From Chryseobacterium sp. 18061 (GTDB lineage: Bacteria; Pseudomonadota; Gammaproteobacteria; Enterobacterales; Enterobacteriaceae): a stretch of 64,000 bases of DNA. Position numbers and translations under genes: made by a program. The DNA lies in assembly GCA_902706205.1 (NCBI GenBank), contig CACSKA010000005.1, forward strand, positions 62,001 through 126,000, in the 5' to 3' direction. Position 1 is the first letter of the stretch; the number at the start of each line of letters is the position of its first letter. The notes under the pieces were generated by a model. That model had not been told where the DNA came from, searched no databases, and saw nothing but the letters and a program-made list of their open reading frames with translations. Shown piece by piece: positions 60,204 to 64,000 of this stretch.

Positions 60204-61051
60204 ATTGTCCCGCTGAATAAATGAACGTCAACCGTACTCATGAGCATCTGAATGGCCAACAGCGCAAGGACGATGGCGAAAAAGACGCGCAGCTTATCTG
60301 CGGGCAGACCTGTCAGTAAATGTGCCCCTACCCGCGCACCTACCACCGATCCCAGCGCTATCGGCCCCGCGAGAGTAATATCGATATCGCCACGCACGAA
60401 GTACGCGCCAGCACTGGCTGCCGCCGTGACGCCAATCATAAAGTTTGATGTCGCCGAAGACACTTTAATCGGCAATCGCAAGGCAGTATCCATTGCCGGA
60501 ATTTTCAACACTCCGGAACCGATACCCAGTAAGGCCGAGATCAAACCCGCACCAAACATCAGGCACATACCCAGCGGTATACGACCAACCCGATAAGGCA
60601 CCGGCAGTCCTGTTACTGCATCCGGGACGCTGGCATGCAGACGCAAAACCGACGCCCAGCTCTTCATCACTGGCGTGCTCACATCGACAAACTCACGCCG
60701 TCGACCCAGCATCTGTAGCGCTGACACAGCTAAAATAACGGCAAAAAGAACGTACAACAGCGTGGTGGATACGACGCCAATCAGCATCACGCCGACGAGT
60801 GCTCCCAGCGTGGTTGCAATTTCCAGCACCACCGCCAGGCGAATATTGGTCAGCTGTACTTTCAGGAAGCGCATAGCACTGCCACACGAGCAGGCAATCA
60901 CTGACACAATACTCGCGCCAATTGCGGCATGAAGGTTCATGCCGAAAAGCTGGGTCAGGATCGGCACAATAAAAATACCGCTCGCCATCCCAAGCGTGCC
61001 ACCGAGTGCACTGGCGCCAAAGGCGGCGACAAAAAGCCACAAGGTTTCCAT
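60200..61051 (-). CDS. TSUP-family permease (TauE/SafE type)
   Basis: 283 residues, about eight membrane helices in two repeats, each with a Gly-rich motif: GASALGGTLGMASGIFIVPI near the N-terminus and FGAGLISALLGIGSGVLKIP near 170. The family exports or imports sulfur-containing or organic anions (sulfite, sulfoacetate and others). Substrate unknown here. Five bp after the GntR gene, so one operon with it. Confidence 0.9.
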   Translation of the reverse strand: METLWLFVAAFGASALGGTLGMASGIFIVPILTQLFGMNLHAAIGASIVSVIACSCGSAMRFLKVQLTNIRLAVVLEIATTLGALVGVMLIGVVSTTLLYVLFAVILAVSALQMLGRRREFVDVSTPVMKSWASVLRLHASVPDAVTGLPVPYRVGRIPLGMCLMFGAGLISALLGIGSGVLKIPAMDTALRLPIKVSSATSNFMIGVTAAASAGAYFVRGDIDITLAGPIALGSVVGARVGAHLLTGLPADKLRVFFAIVLALLAIQMLMSTVDVHLFSGTI

Positions 61052-61056
61052 TGAAA

Positions 61057-61794
61057 CTATGACGAATGAGGACGCGGAGAACGCGCCAGGTGAGTCACGA
61101 AGCTAATCATGTCACCACGGTAGAAAAGATTTTCGTAATCGATGGGCTGGCTATCGCGGGTGTATGACGTACGCTCGATTAAGAAGATAGCGCTGCCAGG
61201 ATCGACCATAAGGGCGGCGGCCACATCAGGCCGGGCAATGACCGCTTCAAGCCGGTACTCCGCTCCGGTCAGCGGAAGATCGTATTTGTCTTCAAGCAGT
61301 GAGAATATCGGTTCAGCATCCAAATCATGAGTGACGACTTTGTCGCCAATATCAAGCGGCAGGTAAGTTTCATCAAATGAGATCGCAATGCCGTCTGCCA
61401 GTCTGATGCGCTGAATTCGCATCACATCACTGCCAACCGGTAAAGCGAGCTTACCGGCAACGCGAGCATCTGCCGTCACCACCGTCTTATCCAGCAATCG
61501 GGCGGTCGGAACACGGCCAGACTTCTGCATATCCTCAACAAAGCCGGTTAGCGAAGTCAGTTCCTGAACTATCTTAGGCTGGGTAACGAAAGTGCCTTTG
61601 CCGCGCCGAATTTCAACCAGCCCGCGGGCGACCAAATTTTCGATCGCTTTACGTAACGTTGTGCGACTGACGTTAAAGCGCTCGATTAAACGCCCCTCGG
61701 AGGGGAGTTGGCTACCCGGAGGAAGCTTTGCTTCCGCAATGTCGGCTGCCAGCGCGATTTCAACTATCGCGTACAGTGGGCTGTGTTCATTCAT
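61057..61794 (-). CDS. GntR/HutC-family regulator of the permease operon
   Basis: 245 residues from the ATG at 61794; a TTG at 61836 would add 14. N-terminal winged helix (PPGSQLPSEGRLIERFNVSR, TTLRKAIENLVARGLVEI, RRGKGTFV) and a C-terminal UTRA effector domain (AISFDETYLPLDIGDKVVTH, ending SFVTHLARSPRPH). Regulates its own operon, probably through the palindrome at 61852, in response to a small ligand. Confidence 0.92.
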   Translation of the reverse strand: MNEHSPLYAIVEIALAADIAEAKLPPGSQLPSEGRLIERFNVSRTTLRKAIENLVARGLVEIRRGKGTFVTQPKIVQELTSLTGFVEDMQKSGRVPTARLLDKTVVTADARVAGKLALPVGSDVMRIQRIRLADGIAISFDETYLPLDIGDKVVTHDLDAEPIFSLLEDKYDLPLTGAEYRLEAVIARPDVAAALMVDPGSAIFLIERTSYTRDSQPIDYENLFYRGDMISFVTHLARSPRPHSS

Positions 61795-61851
61795 CTCAAT
61801 ACTCACGTTCAATACTGAACCCGGTTGCAGGCTCAATGAATAAAGAAATCA

Positions 61852-61867
61852 TGACATCATGATGTCA
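61852..61867. promoter_or_regulatory. Palindromic operator of the GntR-permease operon
   Basis: TGACATCATGATGTCA, a perfect 16-bp inverted repeat about 58 bp before the chosen start. GntR-family sites are palindromes of this sort. Confidence 0.75.
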
Positions 61868-61989
61868 CTATGTCAAAACCCTCCTTCAGGTTAAGGTGCT
61901 CGCCAGACTCAATAAAACTATTCTGTATTCATGGTGTTGCCATTCTTCAATGCACTCTTTCATCACCCGAAGCTTTCTCCCTGAGATCC

Positions 61990-62779
61990 TGTAGTGGATC
62001 ACAAAATTAGGACACCGGAATAACCTGTTTCCACTTTTCTTCATGCAAGCGAGACGATATGGCACCATTGTTTGTATGAGGGAGGTACACGTTGTAATAG
62101 CCATTTATCTACTGGCTTATATCGCGTACCGCATAGCTAAAATCGCCATAACCCCCTTTGGGAAGCCATTCGCATTTAAGGCTACGAAAGACTCTTTTCA
62201 TCAGCGGATTATCCTGGTAACTCCCTCTGCGCCCCATACTTTGCATTACCCCATAACACTAGAATAACCTTATGTATTTATTGCTTTTATAATGAACATC
62301 TTGAGCTGAAAGAAACCGCAGACGAGCAACATGTGGTTGTGTTTCCAGTGCATTACGCAAAACCCTGCACATCAAATCAGTATTAGCGGTTAATGAGAGG
62401 GCTGAACCAATAATCCTGCGTGAATATAAATCAACGACAAGCGCGAGGGAGCGATGCTTCATAGGCTGGCGACTTGTCAGCCTGCACTCCTGCATCACTC
62501 GTCGTGCCAGCCACCGGCCTACATCAACGCCACAAGACGCTTTATCTGCGCTTAAACCTACTGAATTTCATGTTGTTCATGTGTAATGGCATTGCCTCTT
62601 GGCTCAATACCCTGAAGTTCCTGCATATAAAACAGTATCCATTTGCGCAAATGGTCAGGATTAAGTTCGAGTACCTGAGTCCCTTCACGTACATCTCGCT
62701 GGTATTTAACAACCTGTTCGATCGCTTCGAGTTTGAACTCCGAGGAAAATGAGCATTTAGTCCGACGAGTTTGGATCAT
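61990..62779 (-). pseudogene. Degraded IS3-family element (orfA and orfB remnants)
   Basis: Read leftward. orfA part (62779-62558): RTRRTKCSFSSEFKLEAIEQ and LNPDHLRKWI, the IS3 HTH protein. orfB part: LALVVDLYSRRIIGSALSLT (62498-62259), then in another frame [32 protein letters not shown] and DISQ, followed by an in-frame stop (TAG), INGYYNVYLPHTNNGA. Frameshifts and stops break it and most of the central part is gone, so it cannot move. Confidence 0.85.
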
Positions 62780-62829
62780 GCATCACCTCACATTCACTGT
62801 TTTAACAGTCACAGAATTTCGAGGTGTCC

Positions 62830-62993
62830 TTAATTACCGCTCCATTACAGAGCTACGATTGACGAGAGCCTTGTTGTCGGCGTTCCAGTGGTGATTTTAA
62901 CTTTTGTTTTGCCACGGGATACCGTTACAGGACCCGGCATGTGTTTTTTAGATCCTGATTGCAGTCAGACGTTCGATTTATTCAACAAAGCCC
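62830..62993 (-). mobile_element. End fragment of an IS5/IS903-like element
   Basis: Read leftward, GGGCTTTGTTGAATAAATCG is the terminal sequence seen at many IS903/IS5-type ends; about 80 bp inside follows GTGGCAAAACAAAAGTT, the start of the transposase (AKQK...). The frame breaks within 15 codons and only about 160 bp remain. Confidence 0.65.
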
Positions 62994-63410
62994 ATCCAGA
63001 TACGAGTAGAGTTCTTACCTATCGTTAACACTTTCATCTTGTGATGGCTGGCAAAGTTCGAAAGAATGAATGTCAATATTCAATGAATTTAAAAAACATA
63101 TTCAAACAGTGAGTTAGGCACTTTTTATTCAATTACTCCCGCCACCATTTCATTCTCCCTCTTTCATTTTCGCCTGATTTTGTGGATTATATATACAAAA
63201 TGACACAGAGGTTTTCTTGAACACCTCCCATTAATAATCGTCATGAAGATTTTTCTTGTCGGGACAATGCCTTTGCTTAGAAGCGTCTTATGATAAGTGT
63301 TATGCATCACCTATTTAAGCCCATTAATGGACTAAGCACAGATGGTTGATATCAATATTTTCTTGAGCGTGCACACAAGAAAAACCATCAATCCTTGGAG
63401 CAAAGGAATA
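62994..63410. other. AT-rich upstream region of the fimbrial gene
   Basis: No gene seen. Low GC, with possible promoter-like runs (for example TTATATATACAAAAT near 63187) ahead of the fimbrial gene. A transition from IS scars to the fimbrial locus. Confidence 0.4.
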
Positions 63411-64000
63411 ATGAAGAAATATATAGCCATTGTACTATCAGTTATTTCCATATTATCATTAAAATCAGTCTATGCTGATGATGGCTTTTGCTCTCTGGCC
63501 AGTGGTCCATCTACAGCCAGCTATGACTTCTCCAATATGAGTGTAACTGATCCCGAGAACAACATTCCTGGCACTGTACTCCCTACCGTAAACTTGAGCT
63601 CTGGTGTTCAAAATGCATCGATGACATGCACCTGTTCTGGTGGTCCGTATAGGCATATCTGGTTATGGGGGATACGACCCTCAGCAACCCACAAAATGTG
63701 GGTGATTTTATTTATTATGATATCCCAGGAAATAAAGAAATACAGGTAGCGACAAAAATATATACACGTTCAGGATCAGGTTACACTTCAGTTCCTTTTG
63801 GTCCAATAAATAATTATAGCACTAACGATCGATATAACTGTAACACTGCGATGGACTTAAGCCTTGGTGGTAACAATACGGGGGGCGCTATTCAAGTTTC
63901 TGTCCGTTTAAAAAAATCAATAGTCGGACAGTCAACTATCAACAATGTGTTGGTGGCATCTACATACTGGAATATGGGTGATACCGGCGGTACATCTCAT
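63411..64000 (+). pseudogene. Fimbrial subunit/adhesin gene with a frameshift, cut by window end
   Basis: ATG at 63411 with GGAG upstream. Signal peptide KKYIAIVLSVISILSLKSVYA, given here as a 21-residue region with key features Lys-Lys and a hydrophobic core, then ASYDFSNMSVTDPENNIPGT and CTCSGG. At about 63650 the frame must shift by one base (a missing base) to continue AYLVMGDTTLSNPQNVGDFI, NEIQVATKIY-like and VSVRLKKSIVGQSTINN, open to the window end. Resembles the tip or minor subunits of chaperone-usher fimbriae. Either a real pseudogene or a sequencing error. Confidence 0.75.

Noticed and set aside
62043..62267. A 74-codon plus-strand frame with a hydrophobic stretch
   Set aside because: The minus strand here reads as a decayed IS3 transposase end, which explains the sequence better.

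Overview
The window comes from the chromosome of a member of the Enterobacteriaceae (Salmonella/Citrobacter/Enterobacter-like). It holds a BapA-type giant adhesin with its own type I exporter next to a tmRNA gene of enterobacterial length whose tag reads ANDENYALAA. It also holds a lambdoid prophage, enterobacterial IS remnants and a fimbrial gene. I cannot name the species from the sequence alone.

Layout. (1) 1-13.7 kb: the 3' part of a giant Ig-repeat adhesin gene (its start lies before the window), then a three-gene type I secretion system: TolC-like outer-membrane protein, ABC exporter and HlyD-like adaptor. (2) 13.775-14.137 kb: ssrA (tmRNA). Its 3' end is attL of a prophage of about 45.5 kb. 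attR is at 59.60 kb and is followed at once by an orphan intrinsic terminator that is probably the original ssrA terminator. (3) 14.3-19.1 kb, left end of the prophage: accessory genes, namely two unknown proteins, a DUF2335-like membrane protein, and an SOS cassette (yedK, umuDC and a dinI-like gene) with two LexA boxes between umuD and dinI. A 3' remnant of a tRNA-Pro gene sits here too. (4) 19.2-40.1 kb, all minus strand: virion genes. The head genes follow phage lambda one by one (Nu1, A, W, B, C with an internal Nu3-like scaffold, D, E, FI, FII, Z). The tail is contractile and P2-like (V, W, J, I, fibre, FI sheath, FII tube, E/E' with a -1 frameshift site, T, U, X, D). A cos-like region lies just before Nu1. 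(5) 40.4-43.3 kb: a small lipoprotein, an Rz/Rz1 spanin pair, endolysin, two holin-like proteins and some unknowns. (6) 43.5-46.3 kb: a DNA methyltransferase, a cluster of four tRNA genes, a zinc-ribbon protein, and antiterminator Q with a probable late promoter directly after it. (7) 46.3-51.4 kb: DUF968, Dam-type methyltransferase, replication initiator with five iterons inside its gene, DUF4222, Rha/KilAC antirepressor, YmfL/CII-like and Cro. (8) 51.4-52.8 kb: CI repressor with related operator sites on both sides, then a two-gene minus-strand unit encoding a small membrane protein where lambdoid phages carry sieB/rex. (9) 53.3-59.5 kb, plus strand: an early operon with yfdP/Q/R-like genes, Ea22-like and DUF550-type proteins, a 3'-5' exonuclease, excisionase and integrase. 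(10) 59.9-64.0 kb, host again: DUF1634 protein, TSUP permease, GntR regulator with a perfect palindromic operator, degraded IS3-family and IS5/IS903-like elements, and a fimbrial gene with a frameshift that runs off the window.

How it works together: CI would hold pR (toward cro, replication and Q) and pL (toward int/xis) shut. SOS damage would cleave CI (Ala95-Gly96, Ser133, Lys179) and at the same time induce the phage-borne umuDC/dinI. Q would then let polymerase starting just after its own gene read leftward through the tRNAs, lysis, packaging, head and tail genes, across several intrinsic terminators set between structural genes.

No CRISPR array and no complete insertion sequence were seen. 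Function names come from reading motifs and remembered family sequences; no database search was run.
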